Origin: Carnegiea gigantea
Taxonomy: Eukaryota; Streptophyta; Magnoliopsida; Caryophyllales; Cactaceae
DNA length: 64,000 nucleotides
Assembly (NCBI GenBank): GCA_029747015.1
Contig: JAKOGI010000024.1
Coordinates: 1,742,003-1,806,002 of the forward strand
Reading direction: 5' to 3'
Position 1 is the stretch's first letter; every line of letters starts with the position of its first letter. Shown here in pieces: positions 21,217 to 31,546 of this stretch. The position numbers and the translations under genes are program-made. The notes under the pieces are model-generated. The model was not told the DNA's origin and ran no database searches. It saw only the letters and a program-made list of their open reading frames with translations.

Positions 21217-23109
21217 AATACTACTACACCTAAGTTTTGCTCGTCCTCAAGTAAAAGAAAACTAAAAATCCTAGAAAAAGAAAATAAAACCCTAACTCAC
21301 TTTCGTAGGAATCACGGTTGCACTTAGCATGTACAATAAGCCATTTAAAACCCTATGTTACCCCTAGTAGATGAGGAATATCTCGTAAGGGTTTGCAGAA
21401 GGCATATCCATGAAATCTACAAAAGAAAATAAAATTTAGAAAATCGAAAATCTTTTTTAATTTTTTTTCCACACAAAAATCAGTATGTACAAAACTAGGG
21501 AAAGATATATACACATCCTAATCAACCACGTCACTTAAGTAACCAAAGCACTAAATCGCATATAAACACAATGTACACATCAAGAAACCTTAATCCCACT
21601 AATGACATCTACACACAAATCTTTCACCAACACTTAGAAGCTATGTACAAGCATGACTGGTAAAACCTCACTTTAGGGGAAATGTGGAACATTTCCACTC
21701 ATGTGTTTAGTATTTAACAAGGTTCACTCAATTCTCTTCCAATTATACAAACTACCATAGGCTTGCTAAGATTCTTGATTTTCCACCATTAAAATGCGAA
21801 ATGCAAAATAATAATCAAGAGAACTTTTCGGGGTTGTAATGGGGCTAAAGGTTAAGGGTAAGAGAGGGACAATCGATTTGGGAAATGAAGAGCTAAAAGC
21901 CATAGCTAATGAGCAATCAACTCTTACACCAATAACTATAATGAGCGCTTACTCTCTCAAAACCAAGATAAGAATTAATCCCAGTTAAATTGGACCATTG
22001 GAAATGAGTATACAAGGATACATCCACGCCAAACACTCTTATTCAGAATTGTTTTTGAATTTTTTTTATTTTGAATTTTTTTCACTTTTTTTCAGTGGAA
22101 ACATTTTTTCATTTGAACTTTCTCCATTTTTTCATTGTTCTTGCATTTTGTTCCTTTTTTTCTTTTTTTTTTCAAGAAGAAAACGAATGAATGGCATGTA
22201 CAAGAGCAAAATCACTCAATTTCCAAATGGTCATTTGATACATCCCCTCATATACCAAAATCATCCACCAAACTTATAAAATACCCAAAAACTACCTAAC
22301 TTATGCTGAAGTGTTGCTCACTAGCCTTGGCTTAGAGGTAGGAAATGTGTTTAGCCGAACGGCTAAAATGAAAGGTTCACAACAAAAAGGTTAAGGCTCA
22401 AAAGGGTTAGCAAAGTTAAACCAGTCAAATTCAGGTGGTAATTTGACTATGTAGCTCACAAAACAAAAGAATGTCTCTATCATGTTATCATAATGAACAT
22501 GCTAAATTTGATTTCAAAGAGAATTAAAACAAGTTCTAGAGATGTAATCATGGAAGAGACACACATGAAAGAAAAACATGAGACTAAATTGGCAAATTAG
22601 TCTTAAAGGCTCAAAATCTCACGGGTTATCTACCAAAGTCAAGCTTGCTTAGAAATAATGTTAGGGGTTCAGATCATATACAAACATCAGACTTTGGGAC
22701 TAAGTTCTATTAATGCACACCACATCCATATATAACCCAACACTAAGGATACGAGAGAACATAGTCAATTAGAAAAGTACATAAATATTCCCAAAACAAA
22801 ACTAAAATCTTTTTAGATTTTTTTAAAATTTTAAAGTTTTCTTTCTTAAAAAATTTTCAAAGTTTCCCTATCGCCACACCTAAATCTGACAATGTCCTCA
22901 TTGGAAGTGAGAGGAAACATAAAAACTGACAAAAAGAATGTATATACAAAAAGAAAAGAAGACTCAAAATGAAGGGAAAATGACAAGACTCTAAACTCAA
23001 AAAGAAGTTAATACAAATGAAACAAACCAACAAAAATATACAAAAGAAAACAAAATAAAAAAAGGGGATAAAGAAGAATGTTTATACCAGGTCAAGTGTT
23101 GAATGACAC
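21217..23109 (-). other. AL1 internal non-coding region
   Basis: AT-rich, low-complexity sequence, with T-rich runs near 22050-22180 and 22800-22860. It shares words with AL3 just inside its LTR (gtaggaatcacg, acccctag) and with AL2 (gaggacattgtcag on the sense strand near 22890). I see no coding frame. The segment next to the LTR should hold the polypurine tract. Confidence 0.6.
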
Positions 23110-23712
23110 TCAAGCTATGCCTTGCTTACGATCAAGGAATTTATGGAGCATGAGCCACTCCATATCAAGCGGAACAGTGCTACTAAAATCAGATCCCATT
23201 AAAGCACGTAGTAGCTTATCGAACACAGAAGACCAACTCTCAAGCTCATGCAAACAGTAAAAAACAGAGAGTTGGAGCCAGAAAGAGTACATCCACCATA
23301 TTAATGAAGCACAAGTAAGGGCCCGCTTCAACTTGTCAAATAGTTGGGCCCAATTACGTATCAAATAGATGTACTTATAATTAGCCAGTAAATTAGTCAT
23401 TGGCATAGGAATGTGATCGCCAGGCATGAGCAGTCTAGGCAAAGCAATGGGTCGAAAATCCACAAGTCCCCCAGTATACAAAGGCGTAAGAGTCTCGGCT
23501 AAATCAAAATTTGTAATGACAAGATTATCTGACTCGACAAATTCAGACTTGTAAGATTCAAAAAAAAAAGTCAGTATTGATGGGGTCAAAAGAAAAAGAT
23601 TCACATTCAGTACAAAAACCGCCATCAAAACTGTCATCGACATCAAACCCATAAAAAAATATTCATATTCCACGAAAAAAATATCATCATTAAAGTCCAA
23701 AATTATGTTCAA
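23110..23712 (-). pseudogene. AL1 accessory module (acidic segment plus Trp-rich tail)
   Basis: An open frame of 200 codons with no gag or pol similarity. It starts NIILDFNDDIFFVEYEYFF, then a hydrophobic stretch, FVESDNLVITNFDLAETLTP, and a Trp-rich end: NWAQLFDKLKRALTCASLIW, WMYSFWLQLSVFYCLHELES, WSSVFDKLLRALMG, MEWLMLHKFLD. AL2 carries the same order (DFDNDILYAEYESF; DWAQLSDKLKRALTCA; WMYFFWLQL; MEWLMLHK) and AL3 has traces. The function is unknown. Helical and membrane-like segments are possible. It is labelled a pseudogene because its upstream part is broken off by stops. Confidence 0.6.
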
Positions 23713-24003
23713 TTACCTCCTCGAATGTCCCCTGTAAAATAGTCTCTTCTTACTCATCTATCTCATGATGCTCAATGTCAGACGTGATGCTCATATCTAA
23801 CTCACTAGGTGTCTCAAGGTCTTCACCCATCTTAAACTCACAAGAGTGATTAAAAGTGGGGTGGGTCGAAAGAAGCTAGGATATCATCAGTGACATCCTT
23901 AGGTGAGCTAGTGTGTGGTGCAAGGTCTAGCATGATAAGAGGGCTCAAAATCATCATAGAGACTAATGTCAGGTTTAGGAGATCCTAAACTAGAGTCAGG
24001 TTC
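23713..24003 (-). pseudogene. AL1 acidic linker (broken)
   Basis: Sense-strand words match the acidic, Pro/Ser-rich linker of AL2 at 36360-36720 (the 'SELDISITPEVEP' neighbourhood), but stops break the frame. It joins the zinc-knuckle piece to the accessory module. Confidence 0.5.
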
Positions 24004-24225
24004 TTATAAGTTAATAGCTTCCCTAGTATGACTGAAACAGTGAGAATATTCAGCAATCCTCATTTTCATGTTCTCTATCATTTTATCAGTCATATCATTA
24101 ATTGCCTTTTCCACACTTACATAAGTAGCATCTACATAATCACGATATGGGCAAGTACAAGCATTATGATTAGAAGACTCACAATAATCGCATAAAACAA
24201 GAGACATAAGAGTAAGAGGGGTCAT
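24004..24225 (-). pseudogene. AL1 gag zinc knuckle piece
   Basis: The piece reads CDYCESSNHNACTC, an exact C-x2-C-x4-H-x4-C zinc knuckle, followed by PYRDYVDATYVSVEKAINDM and MIENMKMRIAEYSHCFSHTR. The knuckle binds RNA in Gag proteins. In AL2 the same place is CDYYESPDHDAHIY, with the Cys residues lost. The helix after it (EKxINDM..MRIAxYSxCF) is conserved in AL1 and AL2. Confidence 0.75.
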
Positions 24226-24329
24226 ATAAATCCCTGTAGTGATCTTGGTGGTAAGGATTAGCAGGAAAAGCAGACTCGTTGTGACTAGGGTATCCTAAGG
24301 TGCTTCTAGCTTGTTCAAACTCATATGTG

Positions 24330-24575
24330 TCCCAAGCTCATTTTTCAAAGAAATCCCATACCTCATCTTGAGTTCTACATAATAATCCCAGTAAACCTCC
24401 AGGGCAAATAGATGCAACATAACCACTGAGATTTAGCATTTAGACCCAAAACGATGGCCTCACAAATTTTTTGTTTTGCAAAGTTTTGCTTCAATTGAGC
24501 ACGATAATTGTTAAGTCTTTATAAATAACTCCAGTAAGGTTCATGCTCGAATTGTGGGAAATTAAAAATTGACAT
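24330..24575 (-). pseudogene. AL1 gag N-terminal fragment
   Basis: It starts at an ATG at 24575: MSIFNFPQFEHEPYWSYL, stop, RLNNYRAQLKQNFAKQKICE, AIVLGLNAKSQ. This matches the start of AL2 gag (EHEPFWSYLSRLNDYRAQLN, EKWEIYEVIAVSLNVKSRC) and the W-x-Y-L-x-R-x-N region of Athila gag. One stop, and a frame loss after about 60 residues. Confidence 0.7.
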
Positions 24576-25451
24576 TCTTGAAACCCCTTTTTTTTCAATT
24601 TTAAGAATTTTTTTCAATTTATTTTTTTGGATTTTCAATGTTTTCCTTTTTTTAAGGTTTTTTTAAAAGGAGAGAAAATGGATCTAGGACACTAATTACA
24701 AACCAATGACTAAAAGAAAAACAAGGCACCTTAACAATTAAGTTAACAAAATAAAATAAACTAACAAAAATAAAACTATATTACTAAAGGAAAAGAAAAA
24801 CACAAAAGACTCAATCAACACGAAAAACCAAAGAGGAGAACATACACAAAGCTTGTAAACCATTTTCCTAAATCAAAAACCTAAAACAAAATGAAAGTAA
24901 AAAATAAAAATAAATAGACAGCAAAGCTCCTAAAATCACAACTCTATATATAGAAAATTCCACACAATCACAAGGAACATAAACATTTTTTTTTTTGAAT
25001 TTTTTTCTGCCCCCAAACTGTGCAGAAATATCCAAATAGAAAATTAATTTCACAAATCACAGAAAATTCTAAACTTTTCCAAAAATCTTCAAAAAAATCA
25101 TACAAACTCTAACAATTATGCTAAATCTAGGAAAAATATCAGAACGGCAAAAATCACACCAAAAATGCTCCAGAAAATTCAAATAGAATCTAAAACTGTT
25201 GAAAAAATCAGCATTGTATTGTTTTTTCCGGATCAGTTCTACCTCATTTCTTTTTTTTGCTGCACATAAACCAAATTGAATATTAAAATACTAACTTAAT
25301 TTCAAAATCAAAATAAACTAAACTAAATTAATAAAATGCAATAACGACTAAACCAAGAATAAAAACCACAACTATAAAACTAAAACAAAAAGGACTCGAA
25401 TGACTCAAATGACTAAACTATGACACGGTGCAACCAAATTTCACAAATCCA
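24576..25451. other. AL1 leader between PBS and gag
   Basis: AT-rich untranslated leader with no supported coding frame. It is comparable to the 35581-35784 leader of AL2 but longer. Confidence 0.5.
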
Positions 25452-25469
25452 TCCACGGCAACGATGCCA
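25452..25469 (-). promoter_or_regulatory. PBS of AL1 (tRNA-Asp type)
   Basis: On the minus strand this reads tggcatcgttgccgtgga, matching the plant tRNA-Asp 3' end complement (tggcgccgttgccgggga) with three mismatches. It sits six bases inside the 5' LTR and fixes the orientation. Confidence 0.82.
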
Positions 25470-25475
25470 AGAACT

Positions 25476-26657
25476 TGTTGTCAAATTCTGCAAGTATATG
25501 GTTTATTGTTGTTGTAATTGAGGTGTCGATCCACAGAGATGGCGTATGAGATTAGGTCACTTTAGAAGGATATATTTTCTATGCTAAACTAAACCAAGGC
25601 AAATGACTTGTTGCGAATTTATTGAAGTAACTTTATTAATAATTAGAAAAAATGATTAAGGAAAGTTGTCAAACATTAACACCAACTGGATTCTAAGATC
25701 ACAATAAGTCATAACACTATTGATCCAACACTCTATGCAAATGAAAACAATAATAGCATTGATAATCAGTCGCAAGGAAAGAAAAAAACAGGGAAGAACA
25801 GGGGAGGTAGGATGAGCAACTGTAAATTCCTACGCTTTAATCCCAGCACGAATCAAAGCAAGTGTTAATACTGAACTTCAATTCCAACCCAAACATATGA
25901 ATTAATGACACCGAAAACCAAATATCAAAAGTTTAATTCGCATCGAACAAACTTAGGCTCAATATTATGAAATGGGTGAAACTAAAACCTAGATCCAAAA
26001 TTGAAATGAAGATTGAAAACTAAAGCCAAATTCAAAAGCGAAATCTACGGTCCTTTTTCTATGCGCTATCTCGACCTTCCTTTAGCCCCCCTCTTTTAAT
26101 TGCTTCGAAACGCCCGAATGATGATGATTAATGATGGATTAATGAGGAGAGAGAAAGGAAGTAATGGTTGAGAATGGGGAGATGGAATGCCATGGTCATG
26201 CTCTATTTCGAGTCCTCAACTCTGCTGTGCTTGTGTGAAGAAGAAGAAGAATAGGAGGAAGGGGTGGGGGAAGAAAGCAATAGGCTCACGTGATGGAGGT
26301 GTGATGTTTTAAGTGAGTAAGAAGCTGGGTTATTGAATGAGGGAACGACTGGGCAAGTCCAAAAAATGGGAGGAAGAAAAAGAAGAGCAGTGGGGGTAAC
26401 TGGGCTCTGGTGTTGGACGGGCAAGGGAGCGTGTAGGCTGAGGTATAGGCTTCTCGACTAGGCTCAGTCCTTCTATTTTCTTCTTGTGCCCTTCCTGGGT
26501 CAACACCATTCCCTTGCAACCTTCATACTCATTTTATTCAACTCCCATAATACTTATAAAAATAATAAAAGCACTGTAAAAATCTAATTAACTAATTTAT
26601 TATGAGCAAATATTAGGTAATAAAAGGGTATAAAATATCATAATTCCTGGTTTAACA
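25476..26657 (-). repeat. 5' LTR of AL1
   Basis: This 1182-bp LTR starts tgttgtcaaattc and ends tttaaca on the plus strand. It is complete at the PBS side, so it defines the full U5 end that the partner LTR lacks. Confidence 0.87.
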
Positions 26658-26662
26658 AATGC
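26658..26662. repeat. Right TSD of AL1 (aatgc)
   Basis: Pairs with aacgc at 20068-20072. The next base continues the hAT Pro codon (cct). Confidence 0.78.
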
Positions 26663-27664
26663 CTAAAAGGAAGGAAACTTTTAAAGAAGTTTGTGATAGA
26701 TTAAGTGTGCCTTACTCAAAGAAGTTAAAATTAGATTGCAAGACAAGATGGAATTTAACTTTCTTGATGCTTCGAACAGCTTTGTTGTATAGAGAAGTTT
26801 TCCCTAAGGTGGCTAAGAGGGAAAGCAATTATAAATGTCTTCCTACTGATGAGGAATGGGAGAAGGCAAAAGATATTTGAGGAGGTTACAAATCTTTTAT
26901 GATGTGACCTAATTAGTCTCTAGCACCGGCTTCCCCACTATAAATATTTACTTTCGTAAAGTGTTTGAAGTTCACCTAGCTTTGAATCATTGGCTACATG
27001 AACCTGATGTGGTTATTAGGACCATGGCTCAAAAAATGCTTGATAAATTTTTGAAATATTCGGATGTCATTCATGAGATATTAGGAGTTGCTTGTATTTT
27101 GTGTCCTACATTCAAGTTAAAAATGGTGGAAATTTATTATAGAAATATATTTGATTTTGTTATAGATTATAAAAGGTTGATGCGATCAAGTATGTTTGTT
27201 ATGCCCTATTTAATGAATATTAAGAAAAGTACAAGCATTTGATGACTCCTGTTCCTAATGCTTCTGGTGATTCATCTAAAGCCTCTTCTAGCGCTTCAGA
27301 TTCTAGTGGATAGATGGGTTATACACAAGGCTACATATTTGAAATGTATTATAGACTTATTAAAAAGGATCTACAAATTCCATAAAAATCAGAGTTAGAT
27401 TTTTACTTGGAACAGCCAGTTACACCAAGGCTGATAATTTTGATATCTTGTTTTATTGGAAGGCAGCTATGAGGTATCCTATTGTAGTTTTGATCGCTAG
27501 AGATATCTATGCCATTCTTATTTCCACAGTAGCATCTATGTTGGTATTTAGCACGGGTGGGAGGCTTATTATTCTACATCGCAATCATCTCCATCCAAAG
27601 ACTTTAGAAGCTTTAATGTGTGGTAGAGATTGGCTTTTAACTACAGTTAAGTTAGCTTTAGAAG
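26658..27664 (+). pseudogene. hAT transposase, C-terminal part with dimerisation domain
   Basis: It continues directly after AL1: PKRKETFKEVCDRLSVPYSK, CKTRWNLTFLMLRTALLY, CLPTDEEWEKAKDI, stop. After frame changes come HLALNHWLHEPDVVIRTM, KYSDVIHEILGVACILCPTF, SELDFYLEQPVTP, and the hAT C-terminal domain NFDILFYWKAAMRYPIVVLI, ARDIYAILISTVASMLVFST, GGRLIILHRNHLHPKTLEAL, MCGRDWL. The ARD..STVAS..FST.GR..LHP.TLEALMC block is the hAT dimerisation signature. At least three stops or shifts are present. Confidence 0.92.
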
Positions 27665-27782
27665 GTATATTTTTGATTCCTTGTTACACATTTAGCCTAT
27701 ACAGTTAGATTTCTTTATGTTTAAAGCATTATAATATTCAACAATTTGATTACTTTAATTTAACATATCTTTTATGTTGTAG
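27665..27782 (+). other. hAT second intron (probable)
   Basis: It starts gtatat after KLALE and ends tgttgtag, with a T-rich interior, 118 bp. Splicing leads to a short acidic exon, as is common at hAT C-termini. Confidence 0.6.
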
Positions 27783-27858
27783 ATGAGGAGTCCACCTATT
27801 GCCATGGACTTTTGATCAAGATTACGATGCTGAAGTTGATGAAGAGTTTGATGGCTAA
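27783..27858 (+). pseudogene. hAT transposase, acidic C-terminal exon
   Basis: A short final exon with WTFDQDYDAEVDEEFDG and a TAA at 27856-27858. A frame change separates it from the exact splice frame. Acidic tails of this kind are usual in plant hAT transposases. Confidence 0.6.
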
Positions 27859-28399
27859 TGGTCCATTAAATTGCTTAGGGACATCCTCTCATATGTGGAC
27901 TTCAATTTGGACCTTTGGTGTTATATCTTTGAAACACTGATTTGTATTTTGATTGGGGTGAACTTTAGTTGTGTAATATTCCTTAGACTTTGAGGACTTT
28001 GTCACTTGGATTTCGTGTTATTACTTGTTGTCTTTAAACCTTCAGGGCTTAGATTTAAACTTTCAAGTGTTGTAATTCTTGAATTTTAGCTTTGAATTTT
28101 AAGCATTAGGTTGAGTGTTCAAACTTCGACGTTCACTATTTAGTCGCTCAAATTAGATTTAATTGCTCTTTTTATTCATGGCTTATTGGTTAATTATTTT
28201 GATATTGCACTTATGATTTTTGCCTTAAATTTAGGCTTGTATTTTATATAACATCATCCATTAAAAATCAGCCTCGAGTGGGGCCTCAACAGGGAACGGG
28301 TCCCCAGCGGCTGCGAGACAGGGGCAAAATCATCCCCTTCATTGGGGGCGAGGGTGGGGGTGGGAGCGGGGTCAACGTCGGGAGAATATGTCATCCCTA
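27859..28399 (+). other. hAT 3' untranslated region and right terminus
   Basis: AT-rich to about 28260, then a GC-rich subterminal segment (gggaacgggtccccagcgg; gggggcgagggtggggg) and the terminal catccctа-type end at 28399, the inverted partner of the left terminus. Confidence 0.7.
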
Positions 28400-29190
28400 A
28401 TCATGTAGTTGGATGAACATGTCAAGGGTTGAAACCACAAATGTTAAGAGATAACTGGGTTGTATGACCTATTCTTTCTCCTTGCGTCAACTTAGCATTG
28501 AAGATGCTTTTACCCTTCAATGGACTAGAAAGTCTGGGATACTCTCTTTTGCTCCTTGTTCAGAAGTTCTCAGTCATAGAGTGTACTAGGAAACTTCATG
28601 ATATAGAAATATTATAATAGGAATTCCCTGGTTAAACTTTTGCATGTGCCAACCTTATGCAGGTCTAAGGAATGAAACCAACTACTCATTCTTCCCATAA
28701 GGTGAAAGGGAATATTGAAGGGAAAATGGCTTTATCTATGCCTTTTGGATCACAATATTAACAAAGTTCCTCAAACGAGGGGACATGTTACCTACACCTA
28801 ATTTCAAGTTTTTAGGAATGGAAAACTTAGTAGATAATTTCCCTTTCGACATGGGTGCATAAAGGGTTCGGTCTATAAATTTATTCTTAGAGAGTTGTTT
28901 AAAAGCCTTATCCTTTGATCCATTGGTGATGGATCTTCTTCATTGATTGGATGAATAGAATGAACTTCTTCCTCTCTTCCATTTTCAATCTAATACCCCT
29001 GCCTCTTTTGGCCCCAGTCGCTTATGAGCTTTTGTTGGTCATTGAATTTAGCCTAAAACCCGATTTCCATTTGCCCTATCAAATTAGCCGTGCAGGTTGC
29101 AATTCAGTCGATAACATTAGCATCTTCCTCATGATGGCTATTGCTGATGGCATTCCCTAACATTGAATCAGAACTTATAGATAGAGATCT
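28400..29190 (-). mobile_element. TAT1, right part: gag N-terminal half (broken)
   Basis: This is the minus-strand continuation of the element split by the hAT. In transcript order (high to low coordinates) it shows gag-like traces: FPNIPFHLMGRMSSWFHSLD, LHKVGTCKSLTREFL (compare W.F.SLDL.KV.TW..L.REFL.QY in Tat-type gag), then KEQKRVSQTF. Several stops and shifts. The left half begins at 6129 on the other side of the hAT. Confidence 0.55.
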
Positions 29191-30290
29191 TACTAAGCAA
29201 CCCTAATGGTCCCTTATCCAAGGGCCAATTTAGCCTTTACAAGCCGCCCAAAAAAAAAAAACTTTTCAAAAATGAATTTCCACGACATTGTGACTTCGAA
29301 AAAGTAGGGGAAGGAAGAAAAGGAACCTTAAACCAACCACAAGACTACCCATATGAATGGAACCAAACCTCAAAAACATTCTGCATGACTTTGTTGGGCC
29401 ACTAACTTTCTCCCAACTCTTGGCATTATATGAGGCATGATCACTAACCTATGATGGTATCCTTATTTAAACTGTTGGGGAAGAACTCCAATCATTGCCA
29501 GCACAACTCTAACCATTGTTGGGTTATGTTCATAAGTTCCTAATTAGCACGCCTTGCATTCTCTATAGGGCTTTGGTCCTTGGTCAAAAAGGTTAAAAGA
29601 CACAAATTCATTTTTTTAATTTAAAAAAGAATGGACTCTTTTTCTATATGAAAAGGGGACAACAAAAACCACTTAGCATTTATTCAAAGAAATCATTCAC
29701 ATGAGGCTTGATTCTAAATTTTACGTCAAAGGGATGCGTAGCAGAGTCGGTGATAATACCGTTTAGTTGGGTGGGACTTGGCCCTTTTTATCTCCAAAGT
29801 GGTACACATTGAAGAGCCACACTTTATTTCTCCTTAGCTATAATGTCGCGTCTGAAAGCAAAAGGCTAGCTCTGTATGATTATAGGGGTAAAATAATAAT
29901 CCCAAAGGCGTGTCCCACTAGGGGCACTCAATAAACTTTGAAGTATTATTGAGGCTTAGCTGACTTTCCTTCCCCTTTATTCTTCCTTCCACCCACGACA
30001 CACCTTCTCGCAAGGACTGGGGGTGTATCGTGTTAGTTTTCTCATAGTGGTGTTCCATGTTGAAATGTTATATGAAGGAATGGTGCTCGCAAGGCTCGGG
30101 GGTGCATTGCGGTGCTTTTCTCACAGTGGTGTTTCATGATGAAATTTTATACGAAGGAATAGTGTTTTAATTTCATAAAGTCATCAGCACATTTTTTTAG
30201 GAAATATGTAGACTATTAATACTATTGAAAATACCTAATTCCTTCTTTCAGTTAAATAGTTAAGATGGAAGGAAAAACTGAGGGACATAG
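29191..30290. other. Unassigned; possible TAT1 leader or LTR remains
   Basis: No coding frame is supported. On the minus strand near 29740-29770 the words 'accgactctgc' and 'gtaaaatttagaatc' resemble untranslated leaders of plant gypsy elements, but I cannot define LTR borders. A 79-bp direct repeat lies at 30007-30164. Confidence 0.35.
30007..30164. repeat. Two-copy 79-bp direct repeat
   Basis: Copies start at 30007 and 30086 with ctcgcaagg and continue through ggggtg, 'tctca(t/c)agtggtgtt(c/t)catg' and 'gaaggaat(g/a)gtg'. By eye the copies are about 85% alike. Nothing in it is coding. Confidence 0.8.
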
Positions 30291-30293
30291 GAT

Positions 30294-30720
30294 TTGACTT
30301 TCTTGAAGGAAAATTGTTTTCCCTATATGATTATGATATCCAAGATGTCTCTCTGCTTAAATCTTTCAAAGGTAGCATATCATTTTGACCAACCTTCTTC
30401 ATCTCTAATACACAAAGTCTTAGATGTCTCTCTGCTTAAATCTTTTAAAGGAGACCTACCAGAACAACTTCACATACTTACATCCTGCAAGGCAAGTATA
30501 GCACTATTTAATTGTTTCTGACTGTTACATATGGATAGAAGCTGATTAAGCAACAAAATAGGGTTGTAGTTTATTACTTGGTGCTATGGGAAGGTCAACA
30601 AGAATCTGAAGCAACTTAGGAAGATGCCACTATAATGGAAGCAAGATTTCCAACTTTCTTTTACCTGATTTGAGGGCAAGTCCAAAGTAGATGAAGATAT
30701 TACATGGCAAAGGTGTTAGT
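30294..30720 (+). pseudogene. Chromovirus pol C-terminal remnant
   Basis: Plus-strand traces read VAYHFDQPSSSLIHKVLDVS, LLKSFKGDLPEQLHI, then VVVYYLVLWEGQQESEAT, stop, EDATIMEARFPTFFYL. The first part matches the V-A-Y-x-L..IHPVFHVSLLK segment after integrase, the second the W-E-G..E-A-T-W-E-D chromodomain of Ty3/gypsy chromoviruses. It is much decayed and has no other pol domain beside it, so it is an isolated fragment. A 33-bp word, 'agatgtctctctgcttaaatc' and its flank, occurs twice (about 30337 and 30419). Confidence 0.55.
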
Positions 30721-31139
30721 TAGCCATTTTATGGGTTGTTCAGCGGGACCGCTATGGCATTCTTAGAGGGGCACATACAATCTATGGGTAGATCTATGTA
30801 ACGGATTAGCTCGGGTTGACCTATTTAATAAACGGGTCAATTTCCTATCATCCTTGTAAATAGTTCAGATCTACTCAAAATTGAAAAATAACATGTTTTC
30901 AAGCTAAACGATAGAATCGTGTCGACTTCGGATTAAAATCAATACGGCCCGTGTCGGGTTCGGGTTTCTCTCAATAACTTCAGGTGGGGTTCGGGTCGGG
31001 GTATCGTGTCGGATCGAACTTTCCCAGCTCTATCTATAGGTTCCTATAACCACCATCTTACAAATAACATATAAACCTAGCAATTATAATAAGAACATTT
31101 CATTCATCATCATCATCATCATCAATACAAAGCTATTTC
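30721..31139. other. Unassigned; GC-skewed gggttcggg segment
   Basis: No gene. The segment 30940-31035 has repeated 'gggttcggg' and 'gttcgggtcgggg' words and then cccagctct, which resembles the subterminal sequence of some non-autonomous DNA transposons. I could not find a second end. Confidence 0.3.
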
Positions 31140-31234
31140 TCTCTCTCGCACACACTCTTTCTCTCTCCCCCCTTCTCCCTATATATATATGCACACACAT
31201 ATACATATACATATATACATATACATATATATAT

Positions 31235-31270
<36 letters not shown>

Positions 31271-31275
31271 AGGTG

Positions 31276-31359
<84 letters not shown>

Positions 31360-31404
31360 CATACATATATATATATGTCTGTGTGTATATAATATATATA
31401 TATA

Positions 31405-31460
<56 letters not shown>

Positions 31461-31546
31461 CATATATATAAATATATATTTATATATGTATATATGTATG
31501 TGTGTGTGTGTGTGTGTGTATATATATGTATATGTATTTATACATG
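31140..31546. repeat. TA-rich compound microsatellite
   Basis: A CT/CA tract (31140-31170), then more than 300 bases of (TA)n with short CA, TG and (GT)n interruptions. It is strongly self-complementary. All Tyr/Ile runs translated from it are artefacts. Confidence 0.97.

Larger units (their letters stand above)
20073..26657 (-). mobile_element. AL1: non-autonomous Athila-like LTR element
   Basis: A 6.6-kb element read on the minus strand, with LTRs of about 1.15-1.18 kb, a tRNA-Asp type PBS at 25452-25469, a reduced gag start, a zinc knuckle and an accessory coding module. There is no protease, RT, RNase H or integrase, so it must have moved with enzymes supplied elsewhere. Two other copies in this window (AL2, AL3) share the layout. 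The PBS class and the gag fragment point to the Athila lineage. It is bracketed by aacgc/aatgc. Confidence 0.85.
6130..28399 (+). mobile_element. hAT DNA transposon with two nested LTR elements
   Basis: This is a cut-and-paste transposon of the hAT superfamily. The left end starts tagggatggcaatgg and the right end, read inverted, starts tagggatgacatatt, giving an imperfect terminal inverted repeat of about 11 bp. Subterminal regions are GC-rich with ggggcgggg-like words, as in many plant hATs. Flanking 8-mers (atcgtacc at 6122-6129, atcatgta at 28400-28407) match at only half the positions, three of the four differences being transitions, so the TSD is weak. Coding runs on the plus strand from 18944 to 27858. 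Without the two guests and their TSD copies the element is about 4.4 kb, close to the usual autonomous length. Stops and frameshifts show it is inactive. Confidence 0.8.
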
